Part shown: one piece after another, positions 44,530 to 52,907 of the stretch
Layout of the letters: the number at the start of each line of letters is the position of its first letter
Position numbering within the stretch: position 1 is the stretch's first letter
Source: Providencia rettgeri
GTDB lineage: Bacteria; Pseudomonadota; Gammaproteobacteria; Enterobacterales; Enterobacteriaceae
Assembly (NCBI RefSeq): GCF_023205015.1
Contig: NZ_CP096258.1
Coordinates: 4,030,001-4,094,000, forward strand
Reading direction: 5' to 3'
Length of the DNA stretch: 64,000 nucleotides
Position numbers and translations under genes: made by a program
The notes under the pieces: model-generated
Told to the model about the DNA's origin: nothing
The model's database searches: none
The model's input: the letters and a program-made list of their open reading frames with translations, nothing else

Positions 44530-46668
44530 GTGGGAACGGTTGTTATAAAAAGAGATGGTTGTCAGGTCGGTTTTGACCTTCCACGAATTCAAGAAGCCGT
44601 TAAGCGTGCAGCGGCTGCTGTGAATGTTAAGGATGACGATTATTGTCTTCAGGTTGCATCTGTTGTTACAGAGCAACTTTGCAGCCGTGACCGAGTGGAT
44701 ATCGCTGAAATCCAAGACGCTGTCGAAAACCAATTGATGGCCGGGCCTTATAAAGACTTAGCCCGTGCTTATATTGAGTATCGCCATGATAGAGACAGCG
44801 AACGCGAAAAACGCAGCCAATTGACACATGACATTCGTGGTCTAATCGAACAAAGTAACGTCTCTTTACTCAATGAAAATGCCAATAAAGACAGTAAAGT
44901 GATCCCGACACAACGCGATTTACTCGCAGGTATCGTCGCTAAACATTATGCAAAACAACATATTTTGCCAAGAGATGTCGTTATTGCACACGAACGAGGC
45001 GAAATTCACTATCATGACCTCGACTATGCGCCTTTTTTCCCGATGTTTAACTGTATGTTAATTGACCTTGAAGGTATGTTAACTAATGGTTTTAAAATGG
45101 GAAATGCCGAAATAGAGCCACCAAAGTCTATTTCAACCGCAACAGCCGTTACCGCACAAATTATCGCCCAAGTTGCTAGCCACATCTATGGCGGTACAAC
45201 CATTAACCGCATTGACGAAATTTTAGCGCCATATGTCGCAATCAGCTATGAAAAGCACCTAAAAGTCGCCAAAGAGTGGGGAGTTGCAGATGCGGAAGGT
45301 TATGCACACAACCGTACAGATAAAGAGTGTTATGATGCTTTTCAGTCCTTAGAGTATGAAGTCAATACACTCCACACTGCAAATGGCCAAACCCCTTTTG
45401 TGACTTTCGGTTTTGGCCTTGGCACTTCTAAAGAAGCGAGACTCATTCAGCAATCTATTCTGAAAAATCGCATTGCTGGCCTTGGCAAAAACCGCAAAAC
45501 AGCGGTTTTCCCGAAACTCGTCTTTGCGATTAAAGATGGTTTAAACCATAAACTGGGTGATCCTAATTACGACATCAAACAACTCGCTTTAGAGTGCGCC
45601 AGTAAGCGCATGTACCCTGACATTCTTAACTATGATCGCGTCGTTGACGTGACGGGGTCATTTAAGACCCCTATGGGCTGCCGCAGCTTCCTTGGCGTCT
45701 ATGAAGAAAATGGGCAACAAATCCATGATGGGCGCAACAATTTAGGGGTTATCAGCCTAAACCTGCCTCGCATTGCTATCGAAGCGCAAGGCAATGAAGA
45801 TGCATTTTGGGCATTACTAGATGAACGCCTAGCAATTGCTAAGAAAGCATTAATGACCCGGATTGCCCGTTTAGAAACCGTAAAAGCACGTGTTGCGCCA
45901 ATTTTGTATATGGAAGGCGCCTGCGGTGTTCGGTTAAAAGCTGACGATAACGTTGCAGAGATCTTTAAAAACGGACGTGCGTCTATTTCCTTAGGTTACA
46001 TTGGGTTGCATGAAACCATCAATGCGCTTTTTGGCACACAAACTCATGTCTATGATGACAAAAAATTACGTGAAAAAGCGGTCGAAATTGTCAGCCGCTT
46101 ACGCCAAGCCACTGATGAGTGGAAAGCCCAAACAGGCTACGGTTTCAGCTTATACAGCACACCAAGTGAAAACTTGTGTGACCGTTTTTGCCGTATCGAT
46201 ACCGCTGAATTTGGGGTAATACAAGGTGTTACCGACAAAGGTTATTACACCAACAGCTTCCATTTAGATGTTGAAAAACAAGTCAATCCTTACGATAAAA
46301 TTGATTTTGAAGCCTCTTACCCAGCTATCGCGAATGGTGGTTTTATCTGTTACGGCGAATATCCTAACTTACAACATAATGTTAGAGCCTTAGAGGACGT
46401 GTGGGACTACAGTTATCAACATGTGCCTTATTATGGGACTAACACTCCAATTGACGAGTGCTATGAATGCGGTTTCTCCGGTGAGTTTTCTTGTACTAGC
46501 AAAGGCTTTACCTGCCCTGCTTGCGGTAATCATGACACAAATAGAGTTTCTGTTATCCGTCGAGTTTGTGGTTATTTAGGTAGCCCAGATGCCAGACCAT
46601 TCAATGCGGGAAAACAGGAGGAGGTTAAGCGTCGTATCAAACACTTAGGTAACGGACAACTAGGTTAA
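44530..46668 (+). CDS. nrdD: Anaerobic ribonucleoside-triphosphate reductase
   Basis: Class III, oxygen-sensitive enzyme that makes dNTPs from NTPs without oxygen. The GTG start at 44530 is chosen: AAGGAG ends seven bases upstream and the product is 712 residues, the E. coli length; an ATG at 44524 is only one base from the ribosome site. The glycyl radical is G681 in RRVCGYLG. A C-terminal zinc site is formed by CYEC and CPAC. The N-terminal ATP cone (about 1-95) gives dATP control. Confidence 0.96.
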   Translation: MGTVVIKRDGCQVGFDLPRIQEAVKRAAAAVNVKDDDYCLQVASVVTEQLCSRDRVDIAEIQDAVENQLMAGPYKDLARAYIEYRHDRDSEREKRSQLTHDIRGLIEQSNVSLLNENANKDSKVIPTQRDLLAGIVAKHYAKQHILPRDVVIAHERGEIHYHDLDYAPFFPMFNCMLIDLEGMLTNGFKMGNAEIEPPKSISTATAVTAQIIAQVASHIYGGTTINRIDEILAPYVAISYEKHLKVAKEWGVADAEGYAHNRTDKECYDAFQSLEYEVNTLHTANGQTPFVTFGFGLGTSKEARLIQQSILKNRIAGLGKNRKTAVFPKLVFAIKDGLNHKLGDPNYDIKQLALECASKRMYPDILNYDRVVDVTGSFKTPMGCRSFLGVYEENGQQIHDGRNNLGVISLNLPRIAIEAQGNEDAFWALLDERLAIAKKALMTRIARLETVKARVAPILYMEGACGVRLKADDNVAEIFKNGRASISLGYIGLHETINALFGTQTHVYDDKKLREKAVEIVSRLRQATDEWKAQTGYGFSLYSTPSENLCDRFCRIDTAEFGVIQGVTDKGYYTNSFHLDVEKQVNPYDKIDFEASYPAIANGGFICYGEYPNLQHNVRALEDVWDYSYQHVPYYGTNTPIDECYECGFSGEFSCTSKGFTCPACGNHDTNRVSVIRRVCGYLGSPDARPFNAGKQEEVKRRIKHLGNGQLG

Positions 46669-46672
46669 CACG

Positions 46673-47137
46673 ATGAATTATCACCAATATTATCCTGTTG
46701 ATGTGGTCAATGGCCCCGGAACTCGCTGTACGCTGTTTGTGGCAGGGTGTGTTCATCAATGCCGTGGTTGTTACAACCAAAGTACATGGAGAGTGGATTC
46801 TGGCATACCATTCACCCAAGAAATGGAAGACCAAATTATCCAAGATTTGCAGGACTCGCGAATCCATCGGCAAGGGCTTTCCCTTTCAGGTGGAGACCCG
46901 CTGCACCCAGCCAATTTACCTGCGGTGCTCAAGTTGGTAAAACGCGTAAAAGCAGTTTGCCCAGATAAGGATATCTGGTTATGGACAGGATACACATTGG
47001 GTGACTTCACGCTTGAACAGCAAAAAGTGGTGAGCTTTGTCAATACCGTGATTGACGGCAAATTCGAGCAAGATTTACATGACCCGCGCTTAATTTGGCG
47101 CGGCAGCTCAAATCAGGTGATCCACAAACTGCGCTAA
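46673..47137 (+). CDS. nrdG: Anaerobic ribonucleotide reductase activating protein
   Basis: Radical-SAM activase that generates the glycyl radical on NrdD. 154 residues; the iron-sulphur motif CxxxCxxC is C26, C30, C33 (CVHQCRGC), with the SGGDPL SAM segment. It starts four bases after nrdD. Its last four bases overlap the convergent yhbP. Confidence 0.96.
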   Translation: MNYHQYYPVDVVNGPGTRCTLFVAGCVHQCRGCYNQSTWRVDSGIPFTQEMEDQIIQDLQDSRIHRQGLSLSGGDPLHPANLPAVLKLVKRVKAVCPDKDIWLWTGYTLGDFTLEQQKVVSFVNTVIDGKFEQDLHDPRLIWRGSSNQVIHKLR

Positions 47138-47583
47138 ATTTGCCGTTCCCAATATAGTTTGGTGCCAAAACCTAATTTATTATCCACCATTTTGACATTA
47201 TCTAAGTGAAGCTGCCAAACCGGCAGTTTCGCTGTTAGTGCGACAGGAAAACGACGGCAATACTGGGCTTTCGCCAATTGCTCTTTCTCCCCCTCGAGTC
47301 TCTCAATGAACCCTTTAAACTGGATACCTTGTATCTGACTAACCGCTTTCGATTGTGTGGAAATAGTACCGGCAACTTGTGGATTAGCCACCATAAGCTG
47401 CCCATGTTTTGAACTTGAGTCAGTCATTAAAATCAGTGACATACTTTTCGCATCAAATGCATAGTAACAACTGGCAGGCCAGATATCATTGTGATGGTGA
47501 GTAAACAGGGAAAAAACGTGTTGGCGGGCAATATAGCGTTGGATGTGTTTTAACGTTTGTTCAGGCGTCATAGCGGTTTCCAT
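47134..47583 (-). CDS. yhbP: YhbP-family protein (UPF0306)
   Basis: 149 residues with the pyridoxamine-phosphate-oxidase-like split barrel seen in UPF0306. It aligns with E. coli YhbP through QFKGFIERLEGE, RRFPVAL and LGFGTKLYW. Biochemical function is unknown; a flavin or haem ligand is possible by fold. A second ATG four codons in may be the true start, since neither has a strong ribosome site. It overlaps nrdG tail to tail. Confidence 0.88.
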   Translation of the reverse strand: METAMTPEQTLKHIQRYIARQHVFSLFTHHHNDIWPASCYYAFDAKSMSLILMTDSSSKHGQLMVANPQVAGTISTQSKAVSQIQGIQFKGFIERLEGEKEQLAKAQYCRRFPVALTAKLPVWQLHLDNVKMVDNKLGFGTKLYWERQI

Positions 47584-47590
47584 ATAAACC

Positions 47591-47644
47591 CGTTCAGAAC
47601 AAGCTTTCGGGTTACCCCTAAGCTTGCTTAAACTGTTCTGAACG
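47591..47644. repeat. Perfect 11-bp inverted repeat upstream of yhbP
   Basis: CGTTCAGAACA at 47591-47601 and TGTTCTGAACG at 47634-47644. Inside them two AAGCTT hexamers occur at 47601 and 47620. The left arm is only eight bases from the yhbP start, so this is either an operator or a structured leader. Confidence 0.6.
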
Positions 47645-47756
47645 TAGGTATAAAATTCGCTATTACTATAGCCTAACTAATTAAAAAATGGTTCTAATTA
47701 GTTTTATCACTCTAATTAACTTGGGTTTTTACACCATATCACCCGAGCCTTTACTC

Positions 47757-47870
47757 TAAATAATTCGAGTTGTAGCTAGGCGGCAAGTGAACGAAGCGCT
47801 AGGAGCATACATAAGTATGTGACTAGTGCGAATGAACGCGGCCAACAACGCTACGGCTCGAAGTATGACG
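47757..47870. repeat. ERIC-like intergenic repeat
   Basis: The core GTGAACGAAGCGCTAGGAGC, then ATACATAAGTATGTGACTAG, follows the enterobacterial repetitive intergenic consensus. Imperfect terminal arms AATTCGAGTTGTAGC and GCTACGGCTCGAAGT pair. It occupies most of the 307-base gap between yhbP and the DUF1471 gene. Confidence 0.8.
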
Positions 47871-47890
47871 AGTAAATATGACGAATAAAT

Positions 47891-48142
47891 TTATTTATAA
47901 ATAGCTGCTGTACCACTCATGCTATTCTCACCGCCAGCTGAAATCACACGGAATGAAGTTGCACCAGCTTCATCAGCTTTTTTGGCTAATTGTGCGGTCA
48001 GGTCATTGACACTCACAGCACCCGTTACTGAGACATAACCAGCTGCAGGCTGACTAGTATGTTGAACTTCTTCAGCAGCCATTGAACCAAATGAAACAGC
48101 ACCTAAAGCTAAAGCAGCAGCAAATAATGTTGATTTTTTCAT
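47891..48142 (-). CDS. Periplasmic DUF1471 (YhcN/BhsA-like) protein
   Basis: 83 residues: a signal peptide ending GSMA-AE near residue 23, then the compact YhcN domain (GYVSVTGAVSVNDLTAQL, then ADEAGATSFRVISAGGE). It is the second member of this family in the window but more typical in length. AAGAAGG precedes the ATG. Such proteins are induced by envelope stress. It is a single gene divergent from yhbQ. Confidence 0.9.
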   Translation of the reverse strand: MKKSTLFAAALALGAVSFGSMAAEEVQHTSQPAAGYVSVTGAVSVNDLTAQLAKKADEAGATSFRVISAGGENSMSGTAAIYK

Positions 48143-48412
48143 CGTACATACCTTCTTATAAAATTGATTTTTAGCTGGGATTTTTACTGTCCCTCTGTGA
48201 TATGGATCATATTATGCGCTTTATTTTGAAAAGAGAATTAGCTAATTTTGCTATAGTCATTCAAATATTTTGAATGATAACTTAGGTTGAGGTTACAAAT
48301 TTGTGACAGTTTCATATCATTTTTTATTTATATTTTAATATGTTATAAATATCTTACTTAACGAATATATTCGTCGTTAACCTAATATTTTCTTCTTATA
48401 AATCAGCACAGA

Positions 48413-48751
48413 ATGATAAAAACGACACTAGAAAAAAAACAATCAAAACAAAGTGATTGGTATCTTTACTTAGTAAGAGAGAGAAATAACGCCTTATATT
48501 GTGGTATCACCACCGATGTACAACGTCGTTTTGAGCAACATAAGGTAGGAACAGGGGCAAAAGCATTGAAAGGAAAAATGCCTCTAGAATTGGTATTTTC
48601 GTGCTTTATTGGTTCTCGTTCGGCAGCTTCAAAAATGGAATATCAAGTTAAGCAACTAAATAAAAAAATAAAAGAAAGGCTGGTCATTGACCAGCCTGAT
48701 GACTTAGTTAGCTACTTAGCTAGCTATAAATTATTGAAGTGTGAAGAGTAA
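48413..48751 (+). CDS. yhbQ: GIY-YIG nuclease-family protein YhbQ
   Basis: 112 residues containing a single GIY-YIG domain (LYLVRERNNALYCGITTDVQRRF, written here in parts: LYLVRE, then LYCGIT). The cellular target is unknown; E. coli YhbQ has been reported as a DNA/RNA-binding nuclease-like protein. The ribosome site is weak. The 3' end overlaps the convergent yhbS by 28 bases. Confidence 0.9.
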   Translation: MIKTTLEKKQSKQSDWYLYLVRERNNALYCGITTDVQRRFEQHKVGTGAKALKGKMPLELVFSCFIGSRSAASKMEYQVKQLNKKIKERLVIDQPDDLVSYLASYKLLKCEE

Positions 48752-49227
48752 GTCACCAAACCTTGGTGTTCTCCAATCTCGCCATTTTCTAAGCCACAAA
48801 CCAAAAAGTGAGCCTGTTGTTCAGGCCATTGGCAACTTATACCGTGGGTTGCAGCGGGTTCAAAACCGAACCGTGAATAGTAGCGTTCATCGCCCAGTAC
48901 AACGACCGCACCGTAACCAAACTCATTAAGGCTATCTAACCCTTCATAGACCAGTTTTTCTGCGATCCCTTGGCCTTGATGCACTTTACTTACCGCTAAT
49001 GGTGCAAGACCGACCCATTGTACGTCTTCCTCGTTAACGTCCACAGGCGTGAAGCCAACATAACCAATCACTTCACCATCATCGTTTGTTGCCACAACCC
49101 CGAGCGTTAGCAAACCATCTTCACGCAAATGTTGAACAAGGTTAGCTTCCGCTTCAGTTGGAAAGGTTTCTCTCAATAATTTATCAATACCCATTGCGTC
49201 GACAGGGATTTCAACTCGGATTAGCAT
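48724..49227 (-). CDS. yhbS: GNAT-family acetyltransferase YhbS
   Basis: 167 residues. The acetyl-CoA loop is HQGQGIAEKL near residue 83; the YYSRFGFEPA motif follows. Substrate unknown. It overlaps ubiT by seven bases at its start, forming a ubiT-yhbS operon as in E. coli (yhbT-yhbS). Confidence 0.9.
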   Translation of the reverse strand: MLIRVEIPVDAMGIDKLLRETFPTEAEANLVQHLREDGLLTLGVVATNDDGEVIGYVGFTPVDVNEEDVQWVGLAPLAVSKVHQGQGIAEKLVYEGLDSLNEFGYGAVVVLGDERYYSRFGFEPAATHGISCQWPEQQAHFLVCGLENGEIGEHQGLVTYSSHFNNL

Positions 49228-49745
49228 GATGTTAACACAGGCGATTTATGCTCTGCGTCCTCACTTTCATGCACCGTTTTAATCACATCGGCTAATTGTA
49301 GCAAAGCAAAACGCAGTGGCGCTGGCATGTTTTCAAGCTCGAAAGCATCCATTAAATTCTTCACATAGAGGCCGAGTTCGGTGTCCCCTTCAATCACCAA
49401 TCTACGTTGGAAAAAGAGCGTATCGGGGTCTTCTTTACGCGCGGCGATCAGTACCAGATCATTCGCATTACCACTCACACTAACATCAGCCTCTGCATGC
49501 TGTTTTACAGACAGTTGGCCATCTTGCAAACTGATAAACCAGACTAACGCTAAGTCACGGACCTCAACCTTTAGCCATTTGTCTTCAAGAAAATCCAGCT
49601 CCCCTTCCTTCACTGACTCACGAAATTGCCAGCTTAGCAACTGTTCAAGAACCTGACGCTGCACTGCGAATGGGGTCACTTTCAAAGGCAGTTTTAAAAA
49701 TGAAGGGCCTTTTGTGATGAGTTGAGAACGAATTTTACTTAACAC
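49221..49745 (-). CDS. ubiT: Ubiquinone biosynthesis accessory factor UbiT (SCP2 domain)
   Basis: 174 residues with a sterol-carrier-protein-2 lipid-binding domain. In E. coli UbiT (YhbT) is required with UbiU and UbiV for oxygen-independent ubiquinone synthesis and probably holds the hydrophobic intermediates. It is divergent from ubiUV, the conserved arrangement. Confidence 0.93.
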   Translation of the reverse strand: MLSKIRSQLITKGPSFLKLPLKVTPFAVQRQVLEQLLSWQFRESVKEGELDFLEDKWLKVEVRDLALVWFISLQDGQLSVKQHAEADVSVSGNANDLVLIAARKEDPDTLFFQRRLVIEGDTELGLYVKNLMDAFELENMPAPLRFALLQLADVIKTVHESEDAEHKSPVLTSC

Positions 49746-50258
49746 AGTACTGACTCCCGTAGTAATTGTCTGCCCGTTTTCGTGTAACTACTTAACCGCA
49801 GTAGCAGCTCGAATTATTTAGGGTAACATATTGCATATTTAGATGATTGAATTTTCAACGCTAATAACTCCATTTATTGAAGTCATTAACCTAACATTTG
49901 ACTCACGATGAGTTATATTGCCAAAAAATGATATTATTGGATTGATCCTATATCAACTTTTACACATCCAGCCAATATTTATTTTTCACATCCCTTTGAT
50001 AAAAACTATCTCTAATTACCTATTTTCTCCAATAAACAATCAAAAGTCAGTCAAAAATAACGCATACCTTCCATTTACAAAACTTATTCTCTGTCATTTA
50101 ATGAAGTCCCTTTATTACCCACCAGCCCTCTTTTTTCCTTAACGACCTTAATTAACGAATACTGATATCCATTAACAATTTCTCTGCTCTAAATCAAAAT
50201 CTATAACAGTTCTGTTGACTAGAATGTCAGCTGTTAAATTTGATACAGGGATAGAACA
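49746..50258. other. Divergent ubiT / ubiU regulatory region
   Basis: 513 bases with no supportable gene. At 50184-50197, CTGCT-CTAA-ATCAA fits eight of ten FNR consensus bases, about 60 bases before ubiU. At 49942-49956, TTGAT-CCTAT-ATCAA has perfect FNR half sites but a five-base instead of four-base spacer. Anaerobic control of ubiUV by FNR is known in E. coli. Confidence 0.45.
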
Positions 50259-51254
50259 ATGGAATTACTCTGCCCCGCAGGGAATTTGCCCGCGTTAAAA
50301 GCGGCTGTCGATAACGGTGCTGATGCCGTTTACATTGGATTAAAAAATGATACCAATGCGCGCCATTTCGCAGGACTTAATTTTACGGAAAAAAAACTGC
50401 ACGAAGCAGAGCGCTATATTCATAACCGTAAACGAAAATTACACATTGCGATTAATACGTTTGCGCATCCTACTGGTTACGAACGTTGGCAAAACTCCGT
50501 TGATCTTGCAGCAGATCTCGGTGCCGATGCGCTGATCTTAGCCGATATCGCAATGTTGGAATACGCGGCAAATAAATACCCACATATTGAAAGGCATGTT
50601 TCTGTTCAAGCCTCTGCCACCAACACAGAAGCCATTCGCTTTTATCAACGCAATTTCGATGTACATCGCGTCGTACTTCCTCGCGTGTTATCCATTCATC
50701 AAGTCAAACAACTGGCTAGAAATAGCCCTGTACCACTTGAGGTATTCGCCTTTGGTAGCCTGTGCATTATGGCAGAAGGACGTTGCTACCTTTCTTCTTA
50801 TCTTACGGGTGAATCACCCAATACCGTAGGCGCATGCTCCCCAGCACGCTTTGTTCGCTGGCAACAAACGGAAGAAGGCATGGAGTCTCGCTTAAATAAT
50901 GTGCTGATAGACCGCTACCAAAAAGATGAAAATGCAGGCTATCCAACGTTATGTAAAGGACGTTATCTTGTCGATGATCAGAAATATCATGTCCTGGAAG
51001 AGCCTACCAGCCTCAACACCATTGAATTATTACCTGAATTGATGGCAGCAAATATTGCCTCTGTCAAGATTGAAGGCCGCCAACGTAGCCCCGCTTATGT
51101 CACGGAAGTGACCCGTATTTGGCGGCAAGCCATCGACCGCTACAAATCCAACCCTAATCACTTTGTCACCGACCCGAAATGGCTAAAAGCATTAGGTGGG
51201 CTTTCTGAAGGAAGCCAAACCACGTTGGGCGCTTATCATCGTAAATGGCAGTAA
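50259..51254 (+). CDS. ubiU: Oxygen-independent ubiquinone hydroxylation factor UbiU (U32 family)
   Basis: 331 residues. The four [4Fe-4S] cysteines C169, C176, C193 and C232 are at the same numbers as in E. coli UbiU (YhbU). With UbiV it forms the complex that allows ring hydroxylation of ubiquinone precursors without oxygen, using prephenate as oxygen source. AGGGA precedes the ATG; ubiV follows 17 bases downstream. Confidence 0.95.
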   Translation: MELLCPAGNLPALKAAVDNGADAVYIGLKNDTNARHFAGLNFTEKKLHEAERYIHNRKRKLHIAINTFAHPTGYERWQNSVDLAADLGADALILADIAMLEYAANKYPHIERHVSVQASATNTEAIRFYQRNFDVHRVVLPRVLSIHQVKQLARNSPVPLEVFAFGSLCIMAEGRCYLSSYLTGESPNTVGACSPARFVRWQQTEEGMESRLNNVLIDRYQKDENAGYPTLCKGRYLVDDQKYHVLEEPTSLNTIELLPELMAANIASVKIEGRQRSPAYVTEVTRIWRQAIDRYKSNPNHFVTDPKWLKALGGLSEGSQTTLGAYHRKWQ

Positions 51255-51271
51255 TTTAAAAGGTAAATACC

Positions 51272-52147
51272 ATGCAGTACTCGTTAGGATCTGTTCTTTA
51301 TTATTGGCCAAAACAGACGCTGGAAGATTTTTATCAACACGCCATGCAAAGTGACGCCGATATTATTTATCTCGGTGAGACGGTATGCAGTAAGCGCCGA
51401 GAAATGAAGCCCAATGACTGGATAGAACTCGCCCAGCAGCTCACTACAAGTGGCAAACAAATTGTCCTGAGCACCCTTGCTCTCCTTCAAGCACCTTCAG
51501 AACTTAAAGAGATCAGCAAGTTAGTTGATAATGGTGAGTTTCTCGTTGAAGCCCATGATTTTGGTGTGATCAACATGTTAGCCGAAAGAAACCTGCCTTT
51601 TGTCGCGGGTCATGGTTTGAATTGCTATAACGCACAGACCTTAAATATTCTCTTACGCCAAGGTATGACCCGCTGGTGCATGCCTGTAGAGTTATCGCGT
51701 GACTGGCTCGTTAATTTGCTAAATCAGTGTGATGACATCGGCATTCGTGGCAAATTTGAAGTGGAGGTCATGAGCTATGGACACTTACCACTTGCCTATT
51801 CTGCACGCTGTTTTACTGCACGCTCTGAAAATAAGCAAAAAGACGAGTGTGAAACCTGTTGTATTAATTACCCCCAAGGGCGCAAAGTACTCTCCCAAGA
51901 ACAGCAACAAGTATTTACGTTAAATGGCATTCAAACGCTCAGTGGCGCTTGCTATAACCTCGGCAATGACCTGCATTCAATGCATGAGCTTGTGGATATT
52001 GTACGCATTTCCCCTGAAGGTATTGAATCTCTTGAAGTTATCAAGCAGTTTAAAGCCAATGAAAGTGGGGATACCCCGCTAAATATAGCCAATCAAAACT
52101 GCAATGGTTACTGGCGACAAATTGCAGGGTTATCGCTAGTGCCTTGA
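51272..52147 (+). CDS. ubiV: Oxygen-independent ubiquinone hydroxylation factor UbiV (U32 family)
   Basis: 291 residues. Cluster cysteines C39, C180, C193 and C197 match E. coli UbiV (YhbV); an extra C196 lies next to the last. It is the partner of UbiU and shares its operon. Confidence 0.95.
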   Translation: MQYSLGSVLYYWPKQTLEDFYQHAMQSDADIIYLGETVCSKRREMKPNDWIELAQQLTTSGKQIVLSTLALLQAPSELKEISKLVDNGEFLVEAHDFGVINMLAERNLPFVAGHGLNCYNAQTLNILLRQGMTRWCMPVELSRDWLVNLLNQCDDIGIRGKFEVEVMSYGHLPLAYSARCFTARSENKQKDECETCCINYPQGRKVLSQEQQQVFTLNGIQTLSGACYNLGNDLHSMHELVDIVRISPEGIESLEVIKQFKANESGDTPLNIANQNCNGYWRQIAGLSLVP

Positions 52148-52186
52148 TATACAATAGGTAATGAGTTCGAACTATAGCTCATTACC

Positions 52187-52504
52187 TTAACCAAATAATT
52201 CGCTGTGCGAACCAATATCAACGAAAGTGATTAAATTACCTTTATCTGATAACCGATAAACCAGTAAGAAATCACCACCAATATGAAGCTCCCTAGCTCC
52301 TTGCCATTCATGACCTTCTAATTCGTGGTCAAGATATTCTTTTGGTATCATTTTTTGAGAAAACAGTATTTCCATAACGAGAACAGCCGTGTTCATATCC
52401 CTACGGCCCGCTCGGTTATATCGTTCCCATGACTTCTTAAACGTTGGTGTATAAGCAACCTGCCTTGGTTGCTTAGCTCGCTTATTACTTGGCTTCTGAG
52501 TCAA
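52187..52504 (-). CDS. yafQ: YafQ-family mRNA interferase toxin
   Basis: 105 residues of the RelE/ParE superfamily, YafQ subgroup: TPTFKKSWERYNRAG near the N-terminus, then GARELHIGGDFLLVYR and the C-terminal GSHSELFG with the conserved His. YafQ cleaves mRNA at the ribosome. The start overlaps the antitoxin gene by 20 bases. The N-terminus carries a basic extension (about 15 residues) relative to YafQ. Named by family; orthology to E. coli yafQ is not claimed. Confidence 0.85.
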   Translation of the reverse strand: MTQKPSNKRAKQPRQVAYTPTFKKSWERYNRAGRRDMNTAVLVMEILFSQKMIPKEYLDHELEGHEWQGARELHIGGDFLLVYRLSDKGNLITFVDIGSHSELFG

Positions 52505-52778
52505 CTTTGCTTAACTCCACCATCATTTCGTTAATTGAATCGTAGTGCTGCTCAATAGCTTTAGCTTCTTTCAACGCTAGTGTCGTTTTCAGTGAAGGTT
52601 GCTTACGTTTGATTTCAAAGGGAACTCTTTGCTCTTGAACTACTTGCTCTAAAAACAAACGAATAGCTGCGCTAATAGTCAAACCACAATCTTGTAATAC
52701 ACTTGTGGCTTCCGCTTTTAATTGTTCATCAATTCGACTACGAACATCTGTTGTTTTCATTTTCAATAGTGTTGACAT
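52485..52778 (-). CDS. dinJ: DinJ/RelB-family antitoxin
   Basis: 97 residues: an N-terminal ribbon-helix-helix DNA-binding domain (TTDVRSRIDEQLKAEA, then GLTISAAIRLFL) and a C-terminal toxin-wrapping helix. The ATG at 52778 has GGGGGG five bases upstream; an upstream GTG lies within that region and is rejected. It comes first in the pair, as is usual, and probably represses its own promoter. Confidence 0.87.
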   Translation of the reverse strand: MSTLLKMKTTDVRSRIDEQLKAEATSVLQDCGLTISAAIRLFLEQVVQEQRVPFEIKRKQPSLKTTLALKEAKAIEQHYDSINEMMVELSKVDSEAK

Positions 52779-52806
52779 ATCATCCCCCCACACGCATCAA
52801 ACGTAG

Positions 52807-52827
52807 CTACATTGTGACTACATTGTG
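52807..52827 (-). promoter_or_regulatory. Direct repeat upstream of the dinJ-yafQ pair
   Basis: CTACATTGTG occurs twice, 11 bases apart (52807-52816 and 52818-52827), about 30 bases before the antitoxin start. One turn of DNA between copies suits a ribbon-helix-helix repressor; inferred. Confidence 0.55.
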
Positions 52828-52907
52828 TTGAGTTTAGCATTTGTCGATTAATTAGTCATTATTTCTTTAGGTCGCCTTTTCTAATAGACCATAAACACGA
52901 TTAAATA

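Noticed and set aside
49942..49956. TTGAT and ATCAA half sites resembling an FNR box
   Set aside because: The spacer is five bases instead of four, and the site is about 300 bases from ubiU.
49918..50142. 74-codon open frame in the ubiT-ubiU gap
   Set aside because: Non-ATG start, no ribosome site, and a composition that looks like translated AT-rich intergenic DNA.
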